Source: a virus. From it: a DNA stretch of 20,177 nt. Below the pieces are notes generated by a model. The model made no database searches. It saw only the letters and a program-made list of their open reading frames with translations, and was not told the origin of the DNA. A program made the translations under genes and the position numbers. Where the stretch lies: IMG/VR virus record IMGVR_UViG_3300030430_001866, positions 1-20,177 of that record. The stretch is one strand, 5' to 3'. Positions 1 through 5,928 of this stretch are shown one piece after another. Position 1 is the stretch's first letter. Each line of letters starts with the position of its first letter.

Positions 1-21
1 CTTCCAACTTACGACTTCTAA
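1..21 (+). CDS. C-terminal end of an upstream gene (partial)
   Basis: Frame 1 is open from the left edge and reads LPTYDF followed by TAA at 19-21, two bases before the next start at 24. The close spacing and shared direction fit the end of the preceding gene in the same operon. Only six residues are visible, so nothing can be said about function, and a chance open frame is not excluded. Confidence 0.35.
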   Translation, partial: LPTYDF

Positions 22-23
22 CA

Positions 24-716
24 ATGAAAACCTTCCAACTTTTAAAACCTCTTCCAATCAAAAGAGATGAAAATACACACAGATATGTGAATACAGAAAC
101 AAGACAATGGATGTCTTATTCAACTACTCAAGTCTGTAGTGAACTATCTGAAGAAGACAAAGAAAATATTGAAAAGTGGAGATCACAATGGCAGCCCAGA
201 GGAGAAAAATGCCATGAATGTCTAGCTGAACATATGTTAGGCAATGGCAAGATTGATCCTGATGAATATGGTGCATGGGTTGAACCTTTACTTCAACATG
301 ATCTGTTCACACATTTTGAACCGATGGCAGTTGAACATATGATGTCGATACCTGATAAATCAGTTGGTGGTCAACTTGATCTACTTGGTAAAGATACAAA
401 AACTAACCAGATAAGATTGATCGACTTGAAGACAAAAAGCAGTTGTGATTACTTCATGCGAAAGAGAAAAAAAGATGGTTTGTTATATATCGAGGATCTT
501 GATATGTATTGGAAAGAACCTTACTCAACTGATAAACAACTTGGTTGCTACGTTGAAATGTTGAAACTAAACTACGATTTAAGACCAGATGTATGTAATA
601 CAATCTGGGCATTTGAAGGTAGATGTATTATGAACATTGATCAACCAACAGAAAGATGCGAAGCTGCATGGCAGAAAGCATGGGAGAAGTTTGAATCAGA
701 ACAGGAGTTGTTTTGA
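24..716 (+). CDS. PD-(D/E)XK (RecB/Cas4-like) phage exonuclease
   Basis: A 230-residue protein with the layout of a phage PD-(D/E)XK nuclease. GGQLDLLG at about 115-122 supplies the metal-binding Asp (D119). RLIDLKTKS at 131-139 is the (D/E)xK strand (D134, K136). A downstream Q172-xxx-Y176 helix is the QxxxY element of RecB/Cas4 and lambda-type exonucleases, and H64/E65 in the helix before it fit an N-terminal acidic/His helix. Family knowledge: such enzymes resect dsDNA ends to make ssDNA for an annealing protein, and an ERF annealing protein is encoded 1.3 kb downstream in the same operon. A Cas4-type iron-sulfur cluster looks unlikely because no C-terminal Cys triplet is visible. The class call is firm. 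Whether it resects 5' or 3' ends is not visible. Confidence 0.8.
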   Translation: MKTFQLLKPLPIKRDENTHRYVNTETRQWMSYSTTQVCSELSEEDKENIEKWRSQWQPRGEKCHECLAEHMLGNGKIDPDEYGAWVEPLLQHDLFTHFEPMAVEHMMSIPDKSVGGQLDLLGKDTKTNQIRLIDLKTKSSCDYFMRKRKKDGLLYIEDLDMYWKEPYSTDKQLGCYVEMLKLNYDLRPDVCNTIWAFEGRCIMNIDQPTERCEAAWQKAWEKFESEQELF

Positions 717-717
717 T

Positions 718-1011
718 ATGGGTTACGTTTATTTCAAAACTGTAGGTTATTTACCAACAGACCTTTCTAATTGGCAAAAAAAACATATTGGTATTCAAGA
801 CGAATATGGTGTGTATTTAAATGAAGATCCTGGTATTGCTGAATGTCACATTGCAGCTTATAAACGTTGTGGTCAATATAAATTAAAAGAAATGTATGAG
901 AAACAAGGAAAACCTTATTATTATACTTGTGCTCTATATCCGAATGCACCATTTATAGTTTTTAAACAGAAAAAAAATGAAGAGAGGTTAGAAGTAAGAA
1001 ATGAGTACTGA
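718..1011 (+). CDS. hypothetical protein
   Basis: The protein has 97 residues when started at ATG 718. AGGAG at 703-707 lies ten bases upstream, and the start sits just after the TGA of the nuclease gene. A longer frame from 637 exists, but its first 27 residues are an out-of-frame reading of the nuclease C-terminus, so I reject that start. The protein begins MGYVYFKTVGYLP and is rich in Tyr, Lys and Cys. It has no signal peptide, membrane segment or motif I recognise. Its position between the nuclease and the resolvase-like gene suggests an accessory role in DNA metabolism, by context only. Confidence 0.7.
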   Translation: MGYVYFKTVGYLPTDLSNWQKKHIGIQDEYGVYLNEDPGIAECHIAAYKRCGQYKLKEMYEKQGKPYYYTCALYPNAPFIVFKQKKNEERLEVRNEY

Positions 1012-1252
1012 AGAAATAAAAAAATTAAAAGATAAATATGAAAGATACCAAGGTTTTTGGAAACTTAATAAAAGTTTAGAAAGTCAAGGTGTTTATGGTT
1101 TTATCAAAACTGAAAATAAAATTAAATATATTGAGTTTTTTAAATATTATGAAAGTAAAATTTTAAACAAAAAAAATGACAAAAAAAGACAGAATCGAAG
1201 CTGCTCAGAAACGTATCGAGGAGCTAAGAAAACTTATCTCGGAGTGGACTAA
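1001..1252 (+). CDS. hypothetical protein; C-terminus possibly out of frame
   Basis: The start at 1001 overlaps the previous gene by 11 bases, with a purine-rich AGAGAGG upstream. The first ~58 residues (lysine- and tyrosine-rich, with KYERYQGFWKLNKS) look like a normal small phage protein. After an eight-A run at 1169-1176 the frame reads a low-complexity tail ending YLGVD. In the +1 frame from 1176 the same DNA gives a much more protein-like amphipathic helix that ends with an ATGA overlap onto the next gene. The visible C-terminus may therefore be a non-coding reading, the result of an indel in the A run, or the zero-frame product of a frameshift. No function recognised. Confidence 0.55.
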   Translation: MSTEEIKKLKDKYERYQGFWKLNKSLESQGVYGFIKTENKIKYIEFFKYYESKILNKKNDKKRQNRSCSETYRGAKKTYLGVD

Positions 1253-1259
1253 AAGATGA
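1176..1259 (+). CDS. 27-residue helical peptide overlapping the gene at 1001
   Basis: ATG 1176 opens a 27-codon frame beginning MTKKDRIEAAQKRIEELRKL and ending SEWTKR. It has heptad-like spacing of Ile, Ala and Leu among charged residues, so a short coiled coil is likely. Its TGA (1257-1259) overlaps the ATG (1256) of the next gene, the same junction used elsewhere in this operon. No Shine-Dalgarno is visible before 1176. Either it is reached by translational coupling, or it is the true C-terminus of the 1001 gene joined by a +1 shift (or a missing base) in the A8 run. It is too short for certainty. Confidence 0.45.
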   Translation: MTKKDRIEAAQKRIEELRKLISEWTKR

Positions 1260-1462
1260 GATATATACTTGATGTCTCAGGTAGAGATTTGGAGCTAATA
1301 AAAGCTTCAATCGTTAACTTTGAAAGGTCATTAGAAATGTCATCGCAGGGAGACTTTAGTCACTTGATTGATGAACTGAATGACACTTATTTAAATTTGA
1401 AAAGACAGAAAAGAAAACAATTAAATGCAAAACTAAGAAGAAAATGGAAAGTAATGAGATGA
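1256..1462 (+). CDS. hypothetical protein
   Basis: A 68-residue protein starting MRYILDVSGRDLELIKASI. The N-terminal half is balanced and helical, and the C-terminus is strongly basic (KRQKRKQLNAKLRRKWKVM), which could bind nucleic acid. Its ATG shares bases with the TGA of the 27-residue frame upstream, and its TGA overlaps the ATG of the next gene at 1459, so translation is probably coupled along the operon. I recognise no family. The junctions on both sides make it likely to be a real gene. Confidence 0.65.
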   Translation: MRYILDVSGRDLELIKASIVNFERSLEMSSQGDFSHLIDELNDTYLNLKRQKRKQLNAKLRRKWKVMR

Positions 1463-1629
1463 AATGTTTTTATCGAGAACTTGATCGAAGAAAAAAGTAT
1501 TTGATCACAAAATTAAATAATGAAATTGCAACACTTGAATGGCAATGGTTTCAAAAAGAAATTACAGATAAAGAATATGTTGTAGCATTTGATGACATAC
1601 AAAGACGCATTCGATCATTACAAGGATGA
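1459..1629 (+). CDS. small helical hypothetical protein
   Basis: A 56-residue protein starting MKCFYRELDRRKKY. I prefer ATG 1459 because it forms an ATGA overlap with the preceding stop (1460-1462) and has GGAAAG at 1446-1451 before it. An in-frame ATG at 1444 would add five residues. The protein is charged and mostly helical, with no membrane segment. It ends in another ATGA overlap with the resolvase-like gene at 1626, so it may be co-produced with that enzyme. Function unknown. Confidence 0.65.
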   Translation: MKCFYRELDRRKKYLITKLNNEIATLEWQWFQKEITDKEYVVAFDDIQRRIRSLQG

Positions 1630-1961
1630 CAAATCCAAATAAAAGAAAAGGAGATAAAGCTGAAAGAGAAGCAGCAGAACTTTTAACAGAAGTTACTGGT
1701 TTTGAATGCAAAAGAAATCTTGCAGCAGGAATACCAGATGATGTTGGAGATATTTATGGCATACCAAACTGCGTGATACAGGTAGCAGATTACAAAGACA
1801 AATCCAGAGCTTGTTTAGTAAAACCCAGGGAAGTAGAAACACAGAGAAAAAATGCTGGTGTTGACTTTGTTGCAAGCATGGTTAGGTTTAGAGGGGGTCA
1901 ATGGAGAATGGTCTTGACTCCAGAACAATTCAACACATTATTACAAGCTGCCTTGCAGTAA
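1626..1961 (+). CDS. Holliday-junction-resolvase-like PD-(D/E)XK protein
   Basis: A 111-residue protein whose order of elements matches the small archaeal Hjc/phage resolvase-type nucleases. An N-terminal basic helix contains KGDKAEREAAELL (acidic E13/E15), then GFECKRNLAAG, then GDIYGIP with D42 of the catalytic strand, then IQVADYKDKSRA (51-62), where the family has ExK. Here the ExK acid appears as Gln or shifted (Q52, D55, K57), so activity cannot be assumed. The family cuts branched DNA during recombination and packaging. The gene overlaps its upstream neighbour by ATGA and lies before the ERF annealing gene, which suits a recombination role. The fold call is moderate; the catalytic call is uncertain. 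Confidence 0.6.
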   Translation: MTNPNKRKGDKAEREAAELLTEVTGFECKRNLAAGIPDDVGDIYGIPNCVIQVADYKDKSRACLVKPREVETQRKNAGVDFVASMVRFRGGQWRMVLTPEQFNTLLQAALQ

Positions 1962-1978
1962 ACATGATATATGTGTAA

Positions 1979-1984
1979 TATAAT
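1979..1984 (+). promoter_or_regulatory. candidate -10 element upstream of the ERF gene
   Basis: A perfect TATAAT lies 20 bases before the start at 2005, in the only sizeable gap (43 bases) of this part of the operon. No good -35 hexamer sits at 17 bases. TTGCAG at 1953-1958 is 20 bases away. A small inverted repeat (ACAT-ATGT) lies just upstream. It may be a secondary promoter. AT-rich chance is the main alternative. Confidence 0.35.
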
Positions 1985-2004
1985 TATCAAGTAAACAATT
2001 ACTC

Positions 2005-2709
2005 ATGACCACTAAACAGCCTTCGACACTAGTTGAAGCACTTAACGCTTTCCAGCAAAAGCATCATGCTGCTGGTTTAGATGGAAGCAATCCATTTTAT
2101 AAAAGCAAATACACAACACTAGCTCAAGCTTTACTTGCTGTTCAACCAGCTACAGAGTTTGGTCTTTGTCATACACAATTGAATGATTATGTGATCACTC
2201 CAGAGGGAGAAGTTATTACAATAGTCATTACAAAATTAATGCACGTTTCTGGAGATGAACCTTTAGTCAGTAAGTTTCCTGTTCCAAAGATTCCAAGTAA
2301 CGTAAAAAATGCACATCAGGAAGCTGGTTCTGCACAAACCTATGCTCGTAGATATGGATTACTTTCTGTTTACGGATTAGCTAACGATGATGATGATGGT
2401 AACTCTTTAACAAAGACACCACCACCAAAAGTTGGTGTAGCTGAAACTCGTACCAAACCTAATGAAAAATTAAAACCTACATCTGTTTTAGATAAACTTC
2501 CTGATCCTATTACTAAAGAAGCAAAAGAAGTAATTCTTGAAAAGTTACAGGCACTTCATCAAACGAAGCCACTCAAGATGAAAGACGTAGTCGAATCTTT
2601 CAGAAAAAAGTTCAGTATTAAAGATACAAAAATTACCAGACATATTACTACTGCTGAACATGGTGAGTTTTTAGCTCTTGAAATCTCTAAGATAGATGAG
2701 AGCTTATGA
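2005..2709 (+). CDS. erf: ERF-family single-strand DNA annealing protein
   Basis: A 234-residue protein with the hallmarks of the ERF superfamily (P22 Erf type). NPFYKSKYTTL lies at 29-39, followed by a beta-rich core, then GSAQTYARRYGL at 108-119 and the acidic DDDDGN at 128-133. A linker rich in Pro, Thr and Lys follows, and then a C-terminal helical region from about 160. Family function: it binds ssDNA made by an exonuclease and anneals complementary strands for phage recombination and genome circularisation. The PD-(D/E)XK nuclease at 24 is the likely partner. The length is typical. No clear Shine-Dalgarno precedes ATG 2005, but a TATAAT lies upstream. The TGA overlaps the next ATG (ATGA). 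Confidence 0.92.
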   Translation: MTTKQPSTLVEALNAFQQKHHAAGLDGSNPFYKSKYTTLAQALLAVQPATEFGLCHTQLNDYVITPEGEVITIVITKLMHVSGDEPLVSKFPVPKIPSNVKNAHQEAGSAQTYARRYGLLSVYGLANDDDDGNSLTKTPPPKVGVAETRTKPNEKLKPTSVLDKLPDPITKEAKEVILEKLQALHQTKPLKMKDVVESFRKKFSIKDTKITRHITTAEHGEFLALEISKIDESL

Positions 2710-2918
2710 CACCAGATGAAACTGCTAACACTGCGAGAGAACAAGTATTGAATGAACTTCTTCTCCGCAAACAGCAACGCAAAAAAGATTGGAACAAAAA
2801 CATCTTTAGTGTCAGAACTAATGACACTCTTGCTTCCAAAATAAAAGATCATTGTAAAGAAAACAAAGTTTCTTTTAATTCATTCTTTAACACTTTATTA
2901 ACTCAATTTTTTAATTAA
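2706..2918 (+). CDS. small ribbon-helix-helix-like protein
   Basis: A 70-residue protein with a charged helical N-terminus. Residues 34-69 (FSVRTNDTLASKIKDHC, then KVSFNSFFNTLLTQFF) have the beta strand, helix, turn with polar Ser, helix pattern of Arc/MetJ ribbon-helix-helix DNA-binding domains. Such proteins dimerise and insert the strand into the DNA major groove, often to repress phage promoters. It overlaps the ERF stop by ATGA, so it is probably co-translated. It could regulate this operon or the promoter near 6075. That link is inference. Confidence 0.55.
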   Translation: MTPDETANTAREQVLNELLLRKQQRKKDWNKNIFSVRTNDTLASKIKDHCKENKVSFNSFFNTLLTQFFN

Positions 2919-2920
2919 TT

Positions 2921-3229
2921 ATGGAATTTAATCCAGCACTACCTCTCCCAATCAAATGGACTATTGGCGATGATCGTTTTGTAGAAGGAGGACAAGTTTT
3001 GAGTCTCACAATTCCTGTTGACTCCGTCACTCATTTAATAGATCATTTACAAAATCTAGTTAACACAAAAGCAAAAGATGGAGATGTCTACGACTTCAGC
3101 AAAAAAGACACAGTTAAAACTCAATGTATACAAATCTACTCTAAAGTCATGGAAGGCAAATACGGCACTTGGGGTAATATTAATCCACAGAAGATTGAGA
3201 CAGGAGTAAATGAAGAACTTCCCTTCTAA
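2921..3229 (+). CDS. hypothetical protein with SSB-like acidic C-terminal tip
   Basis: A 102-residue protein starting MEFNPALPLPIKWTIGDD. It has a conserved-looking core (HLIDHLQNLVN, VYDFSKKDTVKTQC, GKYGTWGNINPQ) and ends NEELPF. That ending resembles the acidic, Phe-terminated tip of bacterial SSB (DDDIPF type), which docks partner proteins such as exonuclease and RecO. No OB-fold can be asserted by eye. I recall similar small proteins in marine cyanophage replication/recombination regions but know no function. It begins two bases after the preceding stop and overlaps the next small gene by 20 bases. Confidence 0.65.
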   Translation: MEFNPALPLPIKWTIGDDRFVEGGQVLSLTIPVDSVTHLIDHLQNLVNTKAKDGDVYDFSKKDTVKTQCIQIYSKVMEGKYGTWGNINPQKIETGVNEELPF

Positions 3230-3338
3230 ATGTAAAGATGAATATTTAGTTAAAGATCCTAATTTAAATATTCACTTTAAAATAATAAATGGTGTACGCT
3301 ACTGGCTTACACCTCCTCCTTTAGACTATAAAAAATGA
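3210..3338 (+). CDS. 42-residue hypothetical protein
   Basis: ATG 3210 follows AGGAG at 3202-3206. The frame (MKNFPSKCKDEYLVKDPNLN onward, ending TPPPLDYKK) starts inside the end of the previous gene and stops at TGA 3336-3338, in an ATGA overlap with the gene at 3335. It fills what would otherwise be the largest gap of the operon. The Shine-Dalgarno, the overlap on both sides and the normal amino-acid composition support a real gene. It has no known motif; IHFKIINGVRYWLTPP could form a small beta hairpin. Confidence 0.6.
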   Translation: MKNFPSKCKDEYLVKDPNLNIHFKIINGVRYWLTPPPLDYKK

Positions 3339-3622
3339 AACCAGTTAGAAAATCTATCCTCAAGTTAAGAAAACTCAAAGAAATAAGACGTAAAAACTTA
3401 GAAAAAAACTTTTTAGAAATACAAATGAAAGGACAAGATCATTATGTTTTTATTAAAAAAAATGGCAAAGCTCAAGTAGTTTACGATAAAGGTCATTGGG
3501 TTACAAAACATATAAGAACTGCAATTCTTAAATATAATTATGAAATAGACAAGATAGATAAATTATTAGTTCGTGATTTTACTGATGAGGAACTTATCGA
3601 ATACGAAAAAACTTTACAATAG
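3335..3622 (+). CDS. basic hypothetical protein
   Basis: A 95-residue protein. Its N-terminus is very basic (KPVRKSILKLRKLKEIRRKN), followed by a compact core (DHYVFIKKNGKAQVVYDKGHW) and an acidic C-terminal helix (FTDEELIEYEKTLQ). The start overlaps the 42-residue gene by ATGA. The 3' end overlaps the opposite-strand gene at 3594-3622 by 29 bases, tail to tail. It is the last + strand gene before the inverted cassette. A nucleic-acid-binding role is possible from charge alone. I do not recognise the family. Confidence 0.65.
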   Translation: MKPVRKSILKLRKLKEIRRKNLEKNFLEIQMKGQDHYVFIKKNGKAQVVYDKGHWVTKHIRTAILKYNYEIDKIDKLLVRDFTDEELIEYEKTLQ

Positions 3623-3869
3623 GATTTATTGGTTTTCTTTTTCTCATTTCAACTACAACACGATTAGCTTCTAATTCAATCAATCTATTTAATAACGCAG
3701 CCATAAATATATCTTGATCAAATTTTTTTCTAACAAGATGAGTGCAATATCTTTTTACATTATCTAAATCGTTACTCTGCATAATTTCTCTACATTGCAT
3801 TTCAATTTGAAGTTCCAACTCAGGAGGTGCTGGTTCTATATCTATGTTGAGAAATTTAGTTATTTTCAT
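3594..3869 (-). CDS. cyanophage-style hypothetical protein
   Basis: A 91-residue protein starting MKITKFLNIDIEPAPPEL, with a helical middle (QIEMQCREIMQSNDLDNVKR) and a basic C-terminus ending FFRIR. It reads opposite to its neighbours and converges with the gene ending at 3622. Its ATG shares a base with the stop of the small gene upstream (TAATG), so the two form a small operon. The sequence looks like small conserved proteins I associate with marine cyanophages. There is no motif that gives a function, no signal peptide and no membrane helix. Confidence 0.7.
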   Translation of the reverse strand: MKITKFLNIDIEPAPPELELQIEMQCREIMQSNDLDNVKRYCTHLVRKKFDQDIFMAALLNRLIELEANRVVVEMRKRKPINPIVKFFRIR

Positions 3870-4042
3870 TAAAGATTAGTAGTAGAACCTGGAAACATTC
3901 TTGCTTCAATAAAATTTATAGCCTGATCGTCTAATGTATTGTCTGTTTGTTTAACTAATGCTTTTAGTAAATCAAGCACTAACCTTTTCATTGCCTTTGA
4001 TTTTATAAAAAGCAAAAGTATAGGTTTAAAAATTTTTACCAT
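3869..4042 (-). CDS. 57-residue hypothetical protein
   Basis: The start is CAT at 4040-4042 and the stop TAA at 3871-3869, one base shared with the ATG of the next gene. The protein begins MVKIFKPILLLFIKSKAMKR and ends EARMFPGSTTNL. The N-terminus is hydrophobic with flanking Lys (residues 3-14). That is short for a membrane helix, so it may be an amphipathic membrane-associating helix. The downstream half is acidic and helical (TDNTLDDQAINFIEARMF). No clear Shine-Dalgarno is present. The coupling with the downstream gene and the sensible composition support it. Function unknown. Confidence 0.6.
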   Translation of the reverse strand: MVKIFKPILLLFIKSKAMKRLVLDLLKALVKQTDNTLDDQAINFIEARMFPGSTTNL

Positions 4043-4051
4043 TTGTCTGTT

Positions 4052-4129
4052 ATGTCTACCTCTACCTTAACGCTTATTGCAAATCTTGGCCTTAATCTTT
4101 ATATTTATAGTATATCACTAGGATTATGA
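4052..4129 (+). CDS. possible 25-residue hydrophobic peptide
   Basis: ATG 4052 opens a 25-codon frame (MSTSTLTLIANLGLNLYIYS, then ISLGL) whose TGA overlaps ATG 4126 as ATGA, the junction type used throughout this operon. It would be a single membrane-spanning peptide encoded in the divergent gap before the membrane protein gene. There is no Shine-Dalgarno, and a frame this short could arise by chance, so the call is tentative. Confidence 0.3.
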   Translation: MSTSTLTLIANLGLNLYIYSISLGL

Positions 4130-4410
4130 CAACAAAAGACACAAAAACCGAACCAATAATAGAAGAAAAAGAAGATAAAGAAGGTCCTTCTCTTATCTCA
4201 AATCTAGTTCAAATGATTATTTTGTTTTGGAGTTTAGCAGTAATTTCTTTTGCATATTTTGGAAATTCAACCAGACAAATTGACACAACTTTTGCTGCTG
4301 GACTTTTGGCATCAGTGATGCAAAATATGGGATTACAGGTCAAAAACAATAGTAATGGCAAGAAGAAGCTAAATAATGTAACATCAGGTAAAGATCCTTC
4401 AAGTAAATGA
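4126..4410 (+). CDS. small membrane protein, possible holin-like
   Basis: A 94-residue protein. An acidic, Lys-rich N-terminus (EEKEDKEGPS) is followed by a strong transmembrane helix at about 23-45 (SNLVQMIILFWSLAVISFAY). A second weaker hydrophobic stretch lies at 54-71 (TFAAGLLASVMQNMGLQV), with a hydrophilic basic tail after it. The size and one or two helices fit holin-type or other inner-membrane phage proteins, but no endolysin gene is visible nearby, so holin is only a possibility. Its TGA overlaps the ATG of the exported protein gene at 4407. Similar proteins precede such exported proteins in marine cyanophages, as far as I recall. Confidence 0.6.
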   Translation: MTTKDTKTEPIIEEKEDKEGPSLISNLVQMIILFWSLAVISFAYFGNSTRQIDTTFAAGLLASVMQNMGLQVKNNSNGKKKLNNVTSGKDPSSK

Positions 4411-4895
4411 AAAAGCTATTTTTACTTTTATTTCTTGCTGGTATTCCAGCTTCATATGCAGATATAAATCACAGTATTACATCAAGCGTACAGATTGAGG
4501 CGGTTTCTGCAGGTAGTACAGCAGATAAAATCGGTAGTTCCTACAGTATTTCAGGTAGCGGTATCACAACTGTAGATTCTGATGGTAATTCTACTATTGG
4601 AGGATTTGGCACAGTAACAGATGGTGTACCAGCATTAACAACAATTACAGCTTCTCAATCCAGTAGTGGAGATGCGTTTTCATTTTCTCAAAGTTATCTG
4701 GAAGGTGATGCAACACCAGCAGCAGCAGCTACCGTAGGTGAAATTCCCAACTTTTCAGATATAACATCTACTCAGGAAGCAAATATAGGTACTTCTGATA
4801 TTGGTTTAGATAATCATACAATCACCCTAACCCCTGGAACTGGTACAGGTGTTACGCTTACTGGATCGTTTGTTACTGATCTAACCATTGACTGA
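4407..4895 (+). CDS. exported Ser/Thr/Gly-rich protein
   Basis: A 162-residue protein with a textbook signal peptide: MKK, hydrophobic LFLLLFLAGIP, then ASYA with probable cleavage after A18. The mature part is rich in Ser, Thr and Gly and has no Cys. It contains IGSSYSISGSGI and, later, DAFSFSQSYLEG and EIPNFSDITS. This composition suits a beta-rich extracytoplasmic protein. I recognise the style as a recurrent cyanophage family of unknown function. It is followed at a TGATG junction by a second exported protein with related motifs (Y-S-(I/V)-(S/T)-G-S-G), so the two may share a fold or act together at the cell envelope. Confidence 0.75.
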   Translation: MKKLFLLLFLAGIPASYADINHSITSSVQIEAVSAGSTADKIGSSYSISGSGITTVDSDGNSTIGGFGTVTDGVPALTTITASQSSSGDAFSFSQSYLEGDATPAAAATVGEIPNFSDITSTQEANIGTSDIGLDNHTITLTPGTGTGVTLTGSFVTDLTID

Positions 4896-5320
4896 TGTGG
4901 AGGACACTTCCGTTTGTTTTTCTTATATCTAGCCCTATCTACGCTGTGCCTGTGGTTCCTAACTTCAGCCAAGGCTCAAGTACTTCAAGAACAGAAACTA
5001 CCACAAATATTACAGAAACTATACGAACAACAAACTTTAATTCTGGGTACACATATTCAGTTACAGGATCAGGTGTTGAACATGATGGATCGACTATCTC
5101 TGCTCCAAATGCAACTGTTAATGAAACTATAAACGGTACAACATATACATGGACAGGTTTAGATTTAGGAGAAAAACCAAATTGGAGACAAACAACCCCT
5201 GGAAATGCTTTTCAATTTACAGAAGTTTATACACCACCTGGGCTAGAATCTATAACAGACGTAACACGCACCATAGAATCTCAAAGCGTAACAGATACAA
5301 CTACAGTATTTTCTCAGTAG
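4895..5320 (+). CDS. exported Thr-rich protein
   Basis: A 141-residue protein. MWRTLPFVFLISSPIYA is a signal peptide with probable cleavage after A17. The mature chain is Thr/Ser-rich (TSRTETTTNITETIRTTNF) and contains YTYSVTGSGV, like the preceding protein, then NWRQTTPGNAFQFTEVYTPP and a Ser/Thr-rich end finishing TTTVFSQ. ATG 4895 shares its A with the TGA of the gene before, so the two are translationally coupled. The family recurs beside the previous one in cyanophages, from memory. No enzymatic motif is visible. A role in the host envelope or at lysis is inference from export and gene order. Confidence 0.75.
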   Translation: MWRTLPFVFLISSPIYAVPVVPNFSQGSSTSRTETTTNITETIRTTNFNSGYTYSVTGSGVEHDGSTISAPNATVNETINGTTYTWTGLDLGEKPNWRQTTPGNAFQFTEVYTPPGLESITDVTRTIESQSVTDTTTVFSQ

Positions 5321-5928
5321 CAGCAATATTAATTGGGAGTCCAGTGTTTGCTAATACCTCAAATACTGCGGCTCCCCAGGCTAGTGCATCAGGGTCAGTC
5401 TCAAATTTCGCAACGCAGGTTTTACAAGGAAATACTATAGAAAATCATTATGGTAACGGTATAAGATGCCAAGGTCCACAGATGTCTGTTAGTCCATTTG
5501 CCACTACTAATCTGAATATAAAAAGACCGATGGATTATATATACTACACTCCCTACTACAACCCAGCAGTAGATGATAATGGTAATTTAACAAACCCAGG
5601 TGAAATCTTGTTTCAGCAAGAAAACTATAGTGGTAATAAGGATTCTCTAGGATTAAATGTAGGAGTGGCTTTAACTTTTACCTTTCCATTAGATAACAGA
5701 TTTCAAGATGCTTGCTTGCAGTCTGCTACGACTCAAGAGAAAATACAAAGGCAGATACTATCTAAAGAACGCCTTAACTACGAGCTTGCAAGGCTAAAAA
5801 ATTGTGGAGAGTTGAAGATAGCTGGAATATCGTTTGCTGTAGATAGCCCTTATTATGATCTATGCAAAGATGTAATTGTCGCTGAAAAGATGAATCAAGT
5901 ATTACCGCACACGCATAAATTAAAATAG
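5149..5928 (+). CDS. third exported protein; start codon unresolved
   Basis: The credible protein begins near 5278 or 5308. A signal sequence SIFSVAAILIGSPVFA lies at residues 53-68 of the open frame, followed by a Ser/Ala-rich segment, GIRCQGPQMSVSPFATTN, GVALTFTFPLDNRF, and a helical C-terminus with ERLNYELARLKNCGEL and two further Cys. The only ATG in frame is 5149. The ~43 residues from there to about 5278 are an out-of-frame reading of the previous gene and look non-coding. No ATG, GTG or TTG lies between there and the signal sequence; ATC 5278 (before SKRNRYNYS) or ATT 5308 would be needed. It is the third member of the exported trio. The four mature Cys could make disulfides. The gene is certain as a coding region and uncertain at its N-terminus. 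Confidence 0.7.
   Translation: MDRFRFRRKTKLETNNPWKCFSIYRSLYTTWARIYNRRNTHHRISKRNRYNYSIFSVAAILIGSPVFANTSNTAAPQASASGSVSNFATQVLQGNTIENHYGNGIRCQGPQMSVSPFATTNLNIKRPMDYIYYTPYYNPAVDDNGNLTNPGEILFQQENYSGNKDSLGLNVGVALTFTFPLDNRFQDACLQSATTQEKIQRQILSKERLNYELARLKNCGELKIAGISFAVDSPYYDLCKDVIVAEKMNQVLPHTHKLK

Noticed and set aside
1-43. CTTCCAACTT at 1-10 and 34-43 as a regulatory direct repeat
   Set aside because: One copy is in the end of a coding frame and the other in the nuclease start. There is no spacing logic or further copy, so it is probably chance.
4102-4109. T4-type late promoter octamer TATAAATA on the minus strand
   Set aside because: An eight-base AT-only match is expected in such AT-rich DNA, and nothing else suggests T4-like late transcription in this siphovirus-like genome.
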